From Firmicutes bacterium UBA6132 (lineage in GTDB: Bacteria > Bacillota_A > Clostridia > Tissierellales > Sedimentibacteraceae): DNA of 15,507 nucleotides. This document shows positions 8,446 through 15,093 of this stretch, one piece after another. Within the stretch, counting starts at the first letter, position 1. Each line of letters opens with the position of its first letter. Location of the stretch: the NCBI GenBank assembly GCA_002435835.1, contig DIVM01000269.1, forward strand, positions 11,440-26,946, written 5' to 3'. The translations under genes and the position numbers were made by a program. The notes beneath the pieces are model-generated. The model was not told the DNA's origin and did no database searches. It worked only from the letters and a program-made list of their open reading frames with translations.

Positions 8446-8474
8446 TTGCAATTAACTTAATTTTATTTTATAAT
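8446..8474 (+). promoter_or_regulatory. Promoter of the asnS leader
   Basis: TTGCAA (8446-8451) and a perfect TATAAT (8469-8474) are separated by 17 bases. Transcription would begin near 8481, giving a leader of about 350 nt before asnS. Its position just upstream of a T-box makes it more believable than an isolated match. Confidence 0.7.
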
Positions 8475-8499
8475 CTCATTATTACCTAAAATTACGTAT

Positions 8500-8546
8500 G
8501 TCTAAGATCCTTCCCTATGATAGGATGACAAAGCGCAGAAATAGGG
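8500..8546 (+). other. Possible H-type pseudoknot in the asnS leader, upstream of the T-box
   Basis: Stem 1 pairs ATCCT (8507-8511) with AGGAT (8522-8526), extended by GTC (8500-8502) with GAC (8527-8529) across a 4-base bulge. Its loop contains CCCTAT (8513-8518), perfectly complementary to ATAGGG (8541-8546) downstream. The strand between, AAAGCGCAGAA, is A-rich, as in many H-type pseudoknots. The segment is about 20 nt from the predicted 5' end and is outside the usual T-box core. An 8-bp AT-only inverted repeat (8549-8556 with 8559-8566) separates it from T-box stem I. I do not recognise a known riboswitch class. This is base pairing by eye; covariation is untested. Confidence 0.3.
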
Positions 8547-8579
8547 TTATATTTAAAATTAAATATTTAATGTGATGAT

Positions 8580-8798
8580 GGGAAATTAGTATAGTAATTT
8601 TGTTAAAGCGATGCAGTGATGGTGGAAGACTGCTACAAAACATATATGAAGAACATCCCTGAACAGCCAACCGAAGTTTTTTAAAAATGTAGGCTTGGAC
8701 GTTTTTAACGTTATAATTATAAGTGAACAGCTATGCTGTTAATTTGGGTGGTACCGCGGATACTTCTTCGTCCCTTTTTGGACTGAAGGAGTTTTTTT
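8580..8798 (+). promoter_or_regulatory. T-box riboswitch, Asn (AAC) specifier, controlling asnS
   Basis: The leader senses uncharged tRNA(Asn) by transcription antitermination. Stem I closes with GGGA (8580-8583) and TCCC (8656-8659). The AGTA motif is at 8588-8591 and AGCGA at 8607-8611. The distal stem is GCAGT/ACTGC (8613-8617 with 8629-8633) around a GGTGGAAG loop. The specifier is AAC (8652-8654), followed by the usual purine. CAGCCAACC and AGGCTTGGACG (8691-8701) make the stem II region. AACAGC/GCTGTT (8726-8731, 8735-8740) is a hairpin before the T-box sequence GGGTGGTACCGCGG (8746-8759). The competing terminator is 8762-8798. In the TGGT bulge the last U can pair with A or, as a wobble, G at the tRNA discriminator. 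Confidence 0.96.
8762..8798 (+). terminator. T-box terminator of the asnS leader
   Basis: ACTTCTTC-GTCC (8762-8773) pairs with GGAC-(T)-GAAGGAGT (8780-8792), a 12-bp stem with one bulged T and one G-U pair. A seven-T run follows (8792-8798). The GTCC strand is also needed by the antiterminator with the GGG of the T-box sequence, so the two forms exclude each other. Confidence 0.93.
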
Positions 8799-8833
8799 AG
8801 ATTTTTTATTTGTAACACAGGAGGAAAAGGAAA

Positions 8834-10222
8834 ATGAAAGCTATTGATTTTAGAGATTTATTTAAATCTCCAGAAAATTATTTTGGAAAAGAAGTAGTAA
8901 TTGAAGGATGGATTAGAACAATAAGAGATTCTAAAACATTTGGTTTTATTGAATTAAATGATGGAACATATATGAAAAATGTTCAAATAGTATTTGATGA
9001 TACTCTTACTAATTTTGATGAAATTAAAAAATTTTCAACAGGTAGTGCTATAACAGTTAAAGGAAATTTAGAACATACTCCAAATGCTAAGCAATTATTT
9101 GAAGTAAAAGCAACTGAAGTTACATTGGAAGCTGGCTCTGATTCAAGTTATCCATTACAGAAAAAAAGACATTCAATGGAATATTTAAGAACAATTGCTC
9201 ATTTAAGACCAAGAACAAATACATTTTTAGCAGTGTTTAGAGTAAGAAGTCTTGCTGCATTTGCAATTCATAAATTTTTCAATGAAAGAGGATTTGTTTA
9301 CGCACATCCACCAATTATAACTGCAAGTGATGCAGAAGGTGCTGGAGAAATGTTCCATGTAACTTCGTTAGATTTAGATAATGTAGAAAAAGTAGATGGC
9401 AAAACAGATTATTCAAAAGATTTCTTTGGCAAAAGTGCAAATTTAACAGTAAGTGGACAATTAGAAGCAGAAATATTTGCTCTTGCATTTAAAAATACAT
9501 ATACATTTGGACCTACATTCAGAGCTGAAAATTCAAATACTACACGTCATGCTGCAGAGTTTTGGATGATAGAACCTGAAATAGCATTTGCTGATTTAAA
9601 TGACGATATGCAGCTTGCAGAAGATATGGTTAAATATGTTATTTCATATGTTTTGGAAAATGGTAAAGAAGAAATGGAATTTTTCAACAACTTTGTAGAA
9701 AAAGATTTATTTAAAAAACTTGATAATGTTGTTAATTCTGAATTTGGCAGAATTACTTATACAGATGCTATAGAAATACTTAAGAAAAACAATGATAATT
9801 TTGATTATGCTGTTGAATGGGGAACTGATATTCAAACAGAACATGAAAGATACTTATCAGAAGTAATATTTGGAAAACCTGTTTTTGTTACTAATTATCC
9901 AAAAGATATTAAAGCATTTTACATGCGTATGAATGATGATAATAAAACAGTTGCAGCTACTGACCTTTTAGTTCCTGGTATAGGTGAATTAATTGGAGGA
10001 AGCCAAAGAGAAGAAAGACTTGACATGTTAGAAAAACGTATGGAAGAAATGGGTGTTCCAAGTGAAGACTTATGGTGGTATTTAGAACTTCGTAAATATG
10101 GCGGAGTAAAACATGCTGGTTTTGGTCTTGGATTTGAAAGATTAATTATGTATTTAACAGGTATGGGAAATATTAGAGACGTTATACCATTCCCAAGAAC
10201 ACCAAAGAATGCAGAATTTTAA
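8834..10222 (+). CDS. asnS: Asparaginyl-tRNA synthetase
   Basis: AsnRS charges tRNA(Asn) with asparagine using ATP. The 462-residue product is a class IIb synthetase: an N-terminal anticodon-binding OB fold (about 18-98, [21 protein letters not shown]), a linker, and the catalytic domain with motif 2 [16 protein letters not shown] (229-244), then [10 protein letters not shown] (387-396) and motif 3 GFGLGFERL (429-437), ending with IPFPRTP (451-457). [20 protein letters not shown] and IPFPRTP are AsnRS rather than AspRS forms, and the Asn codon in the T-box specifier agrees independently. A strong AGGAGG (8819-8824) lies 9 bases before the start. It has its own promoter and terminator, so it is a monocistronic unit. 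In B. subtilis the thiN-rpmB interval holds spoVM instead. Confidence 0.98.
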   Translation: MKAIDFRDLFKSPENYFGKEVVIEGWIRTIRDSKTFGFIELNDGTYMKNVQIVFDDTLTNFDEIKKFSTGSAITVKGNLEHTPNAKQLFEVKATEVTLEAGSDSSYPLQKKRHSMEYLRTIAHLRPRTNTFLAVFRVRSLAAFAIHKFFNERGFVYAHPPIITASDAEGAGEMFHVTSLDLDNVEKVDGKTDYSKDFFGKSANLTVSGQLEAEIFALAFKNTYTFGPTFRAENSNTTRHAAEFWMIEPEIAFADLNDDMQLAEDMVKYVISYVLENGKEEMEFFNNFVEKDLFKKLDNVVNSEFGRITYTDAIEILKKNNDNFDYAVEWGTDIQTEHERYLSEVIFGKPVFVTNYPKDIKAFYMRMNDDNKTVAATDLLVPGIGELIGGSQREERLDMLEKRMEEMGVPSEDLWWYLELRKYGGVKHAGFGLGFERLIMYLTGMGNIRDVIPFPRTPKNAEF

Positions 10223-10242
10223 TGTACAGTTATGCAAATGGA

Positions 10243-10271
10243 CGCTTAAGCTCAATGCTTAAGTGTTTTTT
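10243..10271 (+). terminator. Rho-independent terminator after asnS
   Basis: CGCTTAAGC (10243-10251) pairs with GCTTAAGTG (10257-10265), 9 bp with one G-U, a 5-base loop, then six T (10266-10271). It lies 20 bases past the asnS stop. Confidence 0.92.
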
Positions 10272-10527
10272 GTATTACAAATTATCTTTGCTTATATGAA
10301 AATACATATATAAATATATAATATTAGATATTGATAGATATAATAATTCAAGCTAAAATTAGAAAATGCTGAAGATGATTAAAATTTTTTTTGATAAGTA
10401 AAATAGCGTTTTCAACACATAACACATCGTATAATTAATTTGATGAAGGGGGAATGAATTATTTTTCTATTGAGAGATGAGGAATTTGCGATGATTCAAC
10501 AATAATTTTAAAAAAGGAGGAACCATT
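10272..10527 (+). other. AT-rich spacer before the esterase gene; weak promoter only
   Basis: No gene is recognised here. A TATAAT (10430-10435) has no good -35 partner at 16-18 bases. Just before the next gene a short frame ends in RDEEFAMIQQ and a stop, which could be a relic or chance. A strong AGGAGG lies close before ATG 10528. This spacer marks the left edge of the accessory island. Confidence 0.4.
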
Positions 10528-11157
10528 ATGAAAAAAGGTTACGCAATAGATAAAGATCAATTTAGTAAAAAATATTTAAATCTTCAGTATGCAAATAAAT
10601 CAGATCTGAATTGTTTGGATTTATATTCACCAGAAGGAGAAGGACCGTATCCACTTATTATGTTAGTACATGGCGGTGGCTTTATGGGGGGATATAAAGA
10701 TCAGGGTTCGATATTTGGAGTTGGTAAGGTTGTTTCTCAAGGTTATGCATTAGCTGCTGTTGATTATCGCTTATCTTTACATTGCAATTGGCCAGAGCCA
10801 GTCCATGATGTAAAATGTGCAATTCGTTATTTGAGAGCTAATCAACAAAAGTATAACATTGCAGCAGATAATATTGTACTTTGGAGCAGTTCAGCAGGTG
10901 CTGCAATTGCACAGGCTGTTGCAGCTACAGGAGATAAACAAGAATATGCAGAATATAATGACCTCTCAATGGGTTATCCTGAAGAATCGTCAGCTGTACA
11001 AGGGTTGATATCTGTGTATGGAGTTGCTGCATATATCAATATATCACATTGTACATTGATTGTTTTAAAATTAAAAGCTAAAATTTATAAAGGTAGTATA
11101 TACATTTACTTTAATCATTTCATCTTCGCTAATTTGAACTTGGTTGAGTTTATGTAA
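10528..11157 (+). pseudogene. Alpha/beta-hydrolase (esterase/lipase-like), C-terminally truncated
   Basis: The first 169 residues match the esterase/lipase branch with an HGGG oxyanion hole: LMLVHGGGF-type motif (HGGGF at 48-52), DYRLS (79-83), AIRYLRANQQKYNI (98-111) and a nucleophile elbow S-S-S-A-G with Ser122. The usual first Gly (GxSxG) is Ser here. Relatives are normally about 270-320 residues and place the catalytic Asp and His in the last third. That part is absent: after SVYGVAAY (to codon 11032-11034) the frame runs into about 40 hydrophobic/basic residues unlike any hydrolase, then stops. The break coincides with a tandem 8-base duplication (11031-11046). It keeps a strong ribosome binding site but is very probably inactive. 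The natural substrate cannot be told. Codons look somewhat richer in G and C than neighbours. Confidence 0.75.
11031..11046 (+). repeat. Tandem 8-bp duplication at the esterase break point
   Basis: ATATATCA occurs twice back to back (11031-11038, 11039-11046), exactly where similarity to the hydrolase family ends. It could be a deletion or excision scar, or simple AT-rich slippage. Confidence 0.6.
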
Positions 11158-11205
11158 TATCCTGAAAATAAAATATATTAAGGATTTATAATAAGGGGAG
11201 GAAAA

Positions 11206-11997
11206 ATGGAAAAATTTAATCGATTCGGGAATATGTTCCCACCAAAAGAAATGTTAGATAGGTCTTATTTATTAGCAGAGGAGCCATTTAAAATAAAAGG
11301 AAATCTTTATTCTATAGGTAATACATGGTGTTCTTCTTATTTAATTGATACAGGGGAAGGGCTTATAATATTAGATGTACCATGCATTGCTGAAATGCCA
11401 TATTTAATTGATGCTATTTGGAGGCTTGGATTTGACCCAAAAGATATAAAGTATATTATAGTGTCTCACGCCCATGTAGATCATTATGGTTGTGTTAATG
11501 CATTAAAACAAATAAGCGGCGCTAAAACATTTATGGGTAAGATTTATGTTAAGGATATGAAAGAAAGTTTAGAACGTTTTGATGATATGAATAAAAGTCA
11601 ACATGGCTTTAATGAAAGTTTTGTTACAGATGTAGAGTTGGAAGATGGAGATATAGTTGAATTAGGAAATACAAAAATAAGATGTGTCTTAACTCCAGGT
11701 CATACAATAGGAACTATGTCACACTTTTGGGACTTAGAAGAGGATGGTAAAACATATCATGTTGGAATATATGGAGGAGCAGGATACGGATCAGTTAGTA
11801 CTGGAGCATTGAAAAGGATGAATTTGCCGTTATCTTTGCAGGAAGAGTTTGGAAAATCAATTGATAAAGTTTGGAATGAAAATGTAGATATTATGCTTGG
11901 AAATCATCCATTTCATAATGACATATACGATAAACATAAAAGAATGATAGCGAACAAGATGCATTTGTTGATTCATCTGAATGGAAAAGGTTTTTAA
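11206..11997 (+). CDS. Metallo-beta-lactamase-fold hydrolase (B3-like), 3' frameshifted
   Basis: This is a soluble metal hydrolase of the MBL superfamily; no signal peptide is visible. The metal motif HAHVDH gives His88, His90, Asp92 and His93; His166 is in TPGHTIGT, and His234 in GNHPFHND. This is the ligand set of class B3-like enzymes and their non-lactamase relatives, so both metal sites look intact. The substrate is unknown; pairing with a broken esterase suggests a small catabolic cluster rather than drug resistance. The 263-residue frame ends in KMHLLIHLNGKGF, which looks out of frame. Another frame beginning about 11946 carries a sensible C-terminus to 12119, so one base seems lost between about 11941 and 11950. 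The intact protein would be about 305 residues. GGGGAGG precedes ATG 11206. Confidence 0.85.
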   Translation: MEKFNRFGNMFPPKEMLDRSYLLAEEPFKIKGNLYSIGNTWCSSYLIDTGEGLIILDVPCIAEMPYLIDAIWRLGFDPKDIKYIIVSHAHVDHYGCVNALKQISGAKTFMGKIYVKDMKESLERFDDMNKSQHGFNESFVTDVELEDGDIVELGNTKIRCVLTPGHTIGTMSHFWDLEEDGKTYHVGIYGGAGYGSVSTGALKRMNLPLSLQEEFGKSIDKVWNENVDIMLGNHPFHNDIYDKHKRMIANKMHLLIHLNGKGF

Positions 11998-12119
11998 CTG
12001 AATTAAGGGATGGATACACAAGATTTCTTAAAATGAGCAAAGATGAAGTAGATAATATGTATAAACGCAGTGCGTTTTTAAATTACAGGAATATACATAA
12101 TTTTGAAAAAACTGAGTAA
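11946..12119 (+). pseudogene. Detached C-terminal part of the MBL-fold hydrolase (frameshifted)
   Basis: Read in the frame one base back from the gene before it, this stretch encodes about 57 residues beginning DSEQDAFVDSSEWKRFLTEL and ending NIHNFEKTE-stop. The composition is that of a real hydrophilic protein tail, and the DAFVD..EWKRFL pattern fits the end of this MBL family. In this frame a stop lies just upstream (11937-11939), so it cannot be a separate gene. The frame shift must lie between about 11940 and 11950. Confidence 0.7.
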
Positions 12120-12128
12120 GATTGTTAA

Positions 12129-12194
12129 TTAAATTATTGCGCTAAAGTAGGCGTTCCATTGGATGAACAATTAAGATTATTTTCTTTATTTTAA
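12129..12194 (+). pseudogene. Short coding-like relic before the terminator
   Basis: A short frame reads AKVGVPLDEQLRLFSLF and then stops at 12192-12194, 8 bases before a terminator hairpin. The composition and position look like the 3' end of a lost gene. There is no start codon, and stops lie just upstream in the same frame (12117 and 12126). I do not recognise the family, and chance cannot be excluded. Confidence 0.3.
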
Positions 12195-12202
12195 TATTGT
12201 TT

Positions 12203-12224
12203 AGACGCGAAGACGTCTTTTTTT
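12203..12224 (+). terminator. Rho-independent terminator closing the accessory island
   Basis: AGACG (12203-12207) pairs with CGTCT (12214-12218) around a 6-base loop CGAAGA, followed by a T-run to 12224. The stem is short but GC-rich for this DNA. Confidence 0.75.
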
Positions 12225-12320
12225 ATTCTTTAATTGTATCTTTTTATAATAGTGGGAATAAAATAAACAAAACATTAATATATTTTAATAAATACTTAAG
12301 TTCTCAAAGGAGAGTGTATC

Positions 12321-12509
12321 ATGAATTTTTTTAAGAAAAATAAATATTGCAAAGGCAGTAACCCTATAAAATTTACAGAAATATTAGGTTTAATGATAGC
12401 TGTTATAGGTGCTTTAATTATAATTCAAATACTTCCCATAAAAATATGGCTTTTTGTTTTGGGAACTCTGCTTGTTATACTTGGTTGTACGTTATTTAGA
12501 CTTTTATAA
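12321..12509 (+). CDS. Small two-helix membrane protein, function unknown
   Basis: This 62-residue protein begins with a short basic segment (MNFFKKNKYCKG) and then has two hydrophobic helices (about 19-38 and 42-60), separated by a tight LPIK turn, leaving almost no soluble part. The basic N-terminus suggests that end is cytoplasmic, so both ends would be inside. AAAGGAG (12306-12312) is 8 bases before the ATG, good evidence that it is translated. A TATAAT (12245-12250) upstream has only a poor -35 partner. It converges with rpmB. I do not recognise the family. Candidates include an envelope stress or sporulation small protein, but nothing in the sequence decides this. Confidence 0.75.
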   Translation: MNFFKKNKYCKGSNPIKFTEILGLMIAVIGALIIIQILPIKIWLFVLGTLLVILGCTLFRLL

Positions 12510-12533
12510 TTATAAAAATTATTTAATTTAATG

Positions 12534-12566
12534 CAAAAAAATAATGGCTACAATAAGCCACTATTT
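12534..12566 (-). terminator. Terminator of rpmB, shared with the convergent small gene
   Basis: On the minus strand a stem of 11 bp (12556-12566 with 12539-12549; TGGCT/AGCCA core, one G-U, 6-base loop) runs into a T-run corresponding to the seven A at 12534-12540. On the plus strand the same hairpin has only a weak T-run, so it works best for rpmB. Confidence 0.8.
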
Positions 12567-12575
12567 ATTATGTTC

Positions 12576-12767
12576 TTAGATAGCACGTTGTACATTACCA
12601 GATCTAATACATCTTGTACAAACGAATTTTCTTGAAGGAACGCCATTTTGTAATACTCTAATTTTTCTTACGTTTGGCTTCCAAGTTCTTTTTATTTTTC
12701 TGTCTGAGTGTGTTATACTGTTACCAGATACAGTTCCTTTTCCACAAACTTCACAAAATTTAGCCAT
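12576..12767 (-). CDS. rpmB: 50S ribosomal protein L28, zinc-ribbon form
   Basis: L28 is a large-subunit ribosomal protein. The 63-residue product MAKFCEVCGKGTVSGNSITH... carries two CxxC pairs, Cys5/Cys8 and Cys50/Cys53, so it is the zinc-binding (C+) form rather than the cysteine-free form some bacteria keep as a zinc-saving paralogue. The core KRTWKPNVRK (26-35) is typical. The frame continues five codons upstream to an ATG at 12782, but that ATG overlaps the ribosome binding site GGGAGGTG (12773-12780), and MAKFCEVCGK is the conserved N-terminus, so the start is at 12767. It is transcribed away from asp23, as in many Firmicutes. Confidence 0.96.
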   Translation of the reverse strand: MAKFCEVCGKGTVSGNSITHSDRKIKRTWKPNVRKIRVLQNGVPSRKFVCTRCIRSGNVQRAI

Positions 12768-12772
12768 GTTTA

Positions 12773-12780
12773 CACCTCCC
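12773..12780 (-). promoter_or_regulatory. Ribosome binding site that fixes the rpmB start
   Basis: GGGAGGTG on the minus strand lies 5 bases before ATG 12767. The upstream ATG at 12782 overlaps this site and cannot use it. Confidence 0.85.
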
Positions 12781-12782
12781 AT

Positions 12783-13005
12783 TTATTTCAACAAAATATT
12801 TTTATATTTCATCCTATTTAAGTATGCCATGACTTTAATTTAAAAAAAGTCAATTGCACTTCAAATCAACTCACTAATTTTAACATTAAAATTTAGATAT
12901 TGCAATATTAAATTTTAATTAGTATAATATTTTGTGTAAATTCTTTTTAAATTAAATATAAATTAACATAAATTTTATAAATTAGTATATGATTATAGAT
13001 TTTGT
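12783..13005. other. AT-rich divergent intergenic region, rpmB / asp23
   Basis: No gene is seen in this stretch. It contains an inverted repeat TGACTTT (12830-12836) / AAAGTCA (12846-12852) with a 9-base spacer. On the minus strand TTGACT overlaps the right half of this repeat, and TGGCATACT, an extended -10-like match, lies downstream; the 21-base spacing is too long for a standard promoter, so the rpmB start is uncertain. Confidence 0.4.
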
Positions 13006-13034
13006 TTGTAAAATATTGATAATAAGGTTATAAT
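13006..13034 (+). promoter_or_regulatory. Promoter of asp23-fakA-recG
   Basis: TTGTAA (13006-13011) and TATAAT (13029-13034) are separated by 17 bases, a good sigma-A match. The start would be near 13041, leaving a leader of about 50 nt. Confidence 0.65.
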
Positions 13035-13092
13035 ATCAATATTAAGAAATATTAATATCCAAATAATTTATAATATATGGGAGGAACTTAAT

Positions 13093-13449
13093 ATGTCAAT
13101 TAATGTTGTTAATGAATATGGAAATGTTACAATAGATGATCAAGCTTTTGCTACTATTGCAGGTTTAGCTGCTATGGAATGCTATGGTGTAGTTGGTATG
13201 TCTTCTAAAAATACAACTGCAGGACTTTTTGAACTCTTAAAAAAAGAACAATTATCAAAAGGCATTAAAGTATCAGTACAGGATGATAAACTTAATATCG
13301 ACTTGTATACTGTTTTTCAATATGGTGTAAAAATATCAGTTGTTGCTTTAAATGTTATTGAAAGAATAAAATACAGTGTAGAAAATTTTTCAGGTATTAA
13401 AGTAAATAAGGTAAATATTTTTGTACAAGGTATCAGAGTACAAAAATAA
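13093..13449 (+). CDS. Asp23/Gls24 family protein (YloU-like)
   Basis: The 118-residue protein is an Asp23/Gls24 (DUF322) domain: it begins NEYGNVTIDDQAFATIAGLAAMECYGVVGMSS, continues with a KGIKVSVQDDKLNIDLYTVFQYGVKI strand pair, then an amphipathic helix and INKVNIFVQGIRV-like end. These proteins are envelope-associated; in S. aureus Asp23 is membrane-anchored by a partner and linked to cell-wall stress. GGGAGG precedes ATG 13093. The YloU-YloV-recG order is conserved in Firmicutes, and the 12-base gap to the next gene points to one operon. It has no membrane segment itself. Family assignment is firm, exact function is not. Confidence 0.93.
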   Translation: MSINVVNEYGNVTIDDQAFATIAGLAAMECYGVVGMSSKNTTAGLFELLKKEQLSKGIKVSVQDDKLNIDLYTVFQYGVKISVVALNVIERIKYSVENFSGIKVNKVNIFVQGIRVQK

Positions 13450-13461
13450 TGAGGAGGAAAT

Positions 13462-15084
13462 ATGATAATTAATTCTATAGATAATGTTACATTTAAAAGG
13501 ATGTTGCAAGGAGCTGCTATAAATTTAGAAAACAATAAGGCTCTTGTAGATTCTTTAAATGTATTCCCAGTTCCTGACGGAGATACAGGAACAAATATGA
13601 ACTTAACTGTTCAATCTGCAATGAAAGAAATGAACAATGTTAAAGACGAAACTATAAGTAAATTAGCTGAAGCAGTTGCTAATGGTTCATTAATGGGAGC
13701 AAGAGGAAACTCTGGTGTAATATTATCTCAGTTGTTTAGGGGCATGGCAAAAGGTCTAAACTCTGTTAATAAAATTGACTCTAAAATAATTGCTGAGTGC
13801 TTTAAATCTGCTTCTGATACTGCATATAAAGCTGTAATGAAACCAGTTGAAGGAACAATTTTAACTGTAGCAAGAGAAACTGCAGAAAGAGCTATGGTTA
13901 CTTATGTTGATTATAAGGATGTTTCATTATTTTTAGAATATCTTATTGAACAAGCTAAAGCAACTTTAAACCGTACGCCTGAAATGTTAAAAGTACTAGC
14001 ACAAGCTGGTGTTGTTGATGCAGGTGGAAAGGGTCTTATTTGTTTGCTTGAAGGAGCATTAGCTGCTTTAAAAGGCGTTGAAATAAAAAAAGAACAAACA
14101 GAAACAAAAGTAGTTGTTGACACAGAGGCAGAAGTTTCTGAATTTGGCAGCGAAGATGAAATTTTGTATCAGTATTGTACAGAATTTATTATTAAAGGTG
14201 CTAAAAAAAGTTCGGATCACTTTTTAAGACAGATATTTGATAAAGGTGATTCCATAGTATGTGTTGGCAATGAAGATATAATTAAAGTTCATATACATAC
14301 AAATGATCCAGGTCAAATTATTAGCATAGCTGTAAAATATGGCGAATTAATAAAACTTAAAATAGATAATATGAAAGAGCAGTTTAGAGAAAAAATCAAA
14401 AATGCTCTAAAGAAAAATAAAGAAAAGAAGCGTTATGGTTTTATAGCAATTGGTGTTGGAGAAGGAATTAAAAAAGTATTCTCTGATTTAAATGTTGATG
14501 AATTTTTAACTGGGGGTCAAACAATGAACCCTAGTACTGAAGACATAGTGGAAGCAGCTGAAAAAATCAATGCTGATCACATAATTGTTTTGCCTAATAA
14601 TTCAAATATTATAATGGCAGCAAACCAAGCAAAAGAAGTATCAAGTAAAAATTTAAGTATCATACCAAGCAAAAGTATTCCACAAGGAATTTCTGCTATG
14701 CTTGCATTTAAAGATAATGTAGAATTAGAGCAAAATGTAATATCTATGTCCGAAGCTATTAAAGAAGTTAAAACAGGACAAATAACTTATGCTGTAAGAG
14801 ATACTGTTTTTAATGATATGGAAATTAAAAAAGACGAAATAATTGCATTATTTAATGGAGATATAGTTTCTCATGGAAATAATATAGAAAATCAAGCAGT
14901 TGAACTTATTAACAGCATGGTTGATGAAGATAGTTATTTAATAACTCTTTTTTATGGAGAAGATGCTGATAAAAATAATATAGAAGACTTAAAAGCAAGA
15001 ATAGAAGAAGCAGCGCCTGACTGTGATGTTGAAATAATACATGGAGGACAGCCTCTTTACTATTATATTATATCAGTAGAATAA
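13462..15084 (+). CDS. fakA: DAK2-domain fatty acid kinase subunit FakA-like (YloV)
   Basis: FakA supplies the ATP-binding half of fatty acid kinase, phosphorylating acyl chains held by DegV-type FakB partners, whose product feeds phospholipid synthesis. The 540-residue product has an N-terminal DhaL/DAK2 domain (about 1-205) with metal aspartates in FPVPDGDTGTN (Asp39, Asp41), then GARGNSGVILSQLFRG (79-94) and VVDAGGKGL (184-192). The middle domain contains YCTEF (Cys239) and HIHTNDPG (His277, His279), corresponding to the zinc site described for S. aureus FakA. The C-terminal domain (about 325-540) is the FakB-contacting DegV-like part. No fakB is in the window. AGGAGG lies 4 bases before ATG. 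Older annotations call it a dihydroxyacetone kinase; the three-domain length argues against that. Confidence 0.92.
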   Translation: MIINSIDNVTFKRMLQGAAINLENNKALVDSLNVFPVPDGDTGTNMNLTVQSAMKEMNNVKDETISKLAEAVANGSLMGARGNSGVILSQLFRGMAKGLNSVNKIDSKIIAECFKSASDTAYKAVMKPVEGTILTVARETAERAMVTYVDYKDVSLFLEYLIEQAKATLNRTPEMLKVLAQAGVVDAGGKGLICLLEGALAALKGVEIKKEQTETKVVVDTEAEVSEFGSEDEILYQYCTEFIIKGAKKSSDHFLRQIFDKGDSIVCVGNEDIIKVHIHTNDPGQIISIAVKYGELIKLKIDNMKEQFREKIKNALKKNKEKKRYGFIAIGVGEGIKKVFSDLNVDEFLTGGQTMNPSTEDIVEAAEKINADHIIVLPNNSNIIMAANQAKEVSSKNLSIIPSKSIPQGISAMLAFKDNVELEQNVISMSEAIKEVKTGQITYAVRDTVFNDMEIKKDEIIALFNGDIVSHGNNIENQAVELINSMVDEDSYLITLFYGEDADKNNIEDLKARIEEAAPDCDVEIIHGGQPLYYYIISVE

Positions 15085-15093
15085 GCGTGTATT

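Noticed and set aside
8424..8500. TPP riboswitch or terminator after thiN
   Set aside because: No conserved THI-box bases and no strong hairpin with a T-run; the sequence is better explained as the asnS promoter.
11187..11192. TATAAT just before the MBL-fold gene
   Set aside because: A transcript from it would begin inside the ribosome binding site, so it is unlikely to drive this gene.
10223..12575. spoVM-like 26-residue gene expected in the thiN-rpmB interval
   Set aside because: No short frame resembling the B. subtilis peptide was seen; the gene may be elsewhere or absent.
12768..12782. Longer rpmB start
   Set aside because: That ATG overlaps the ribosome binding site itself.
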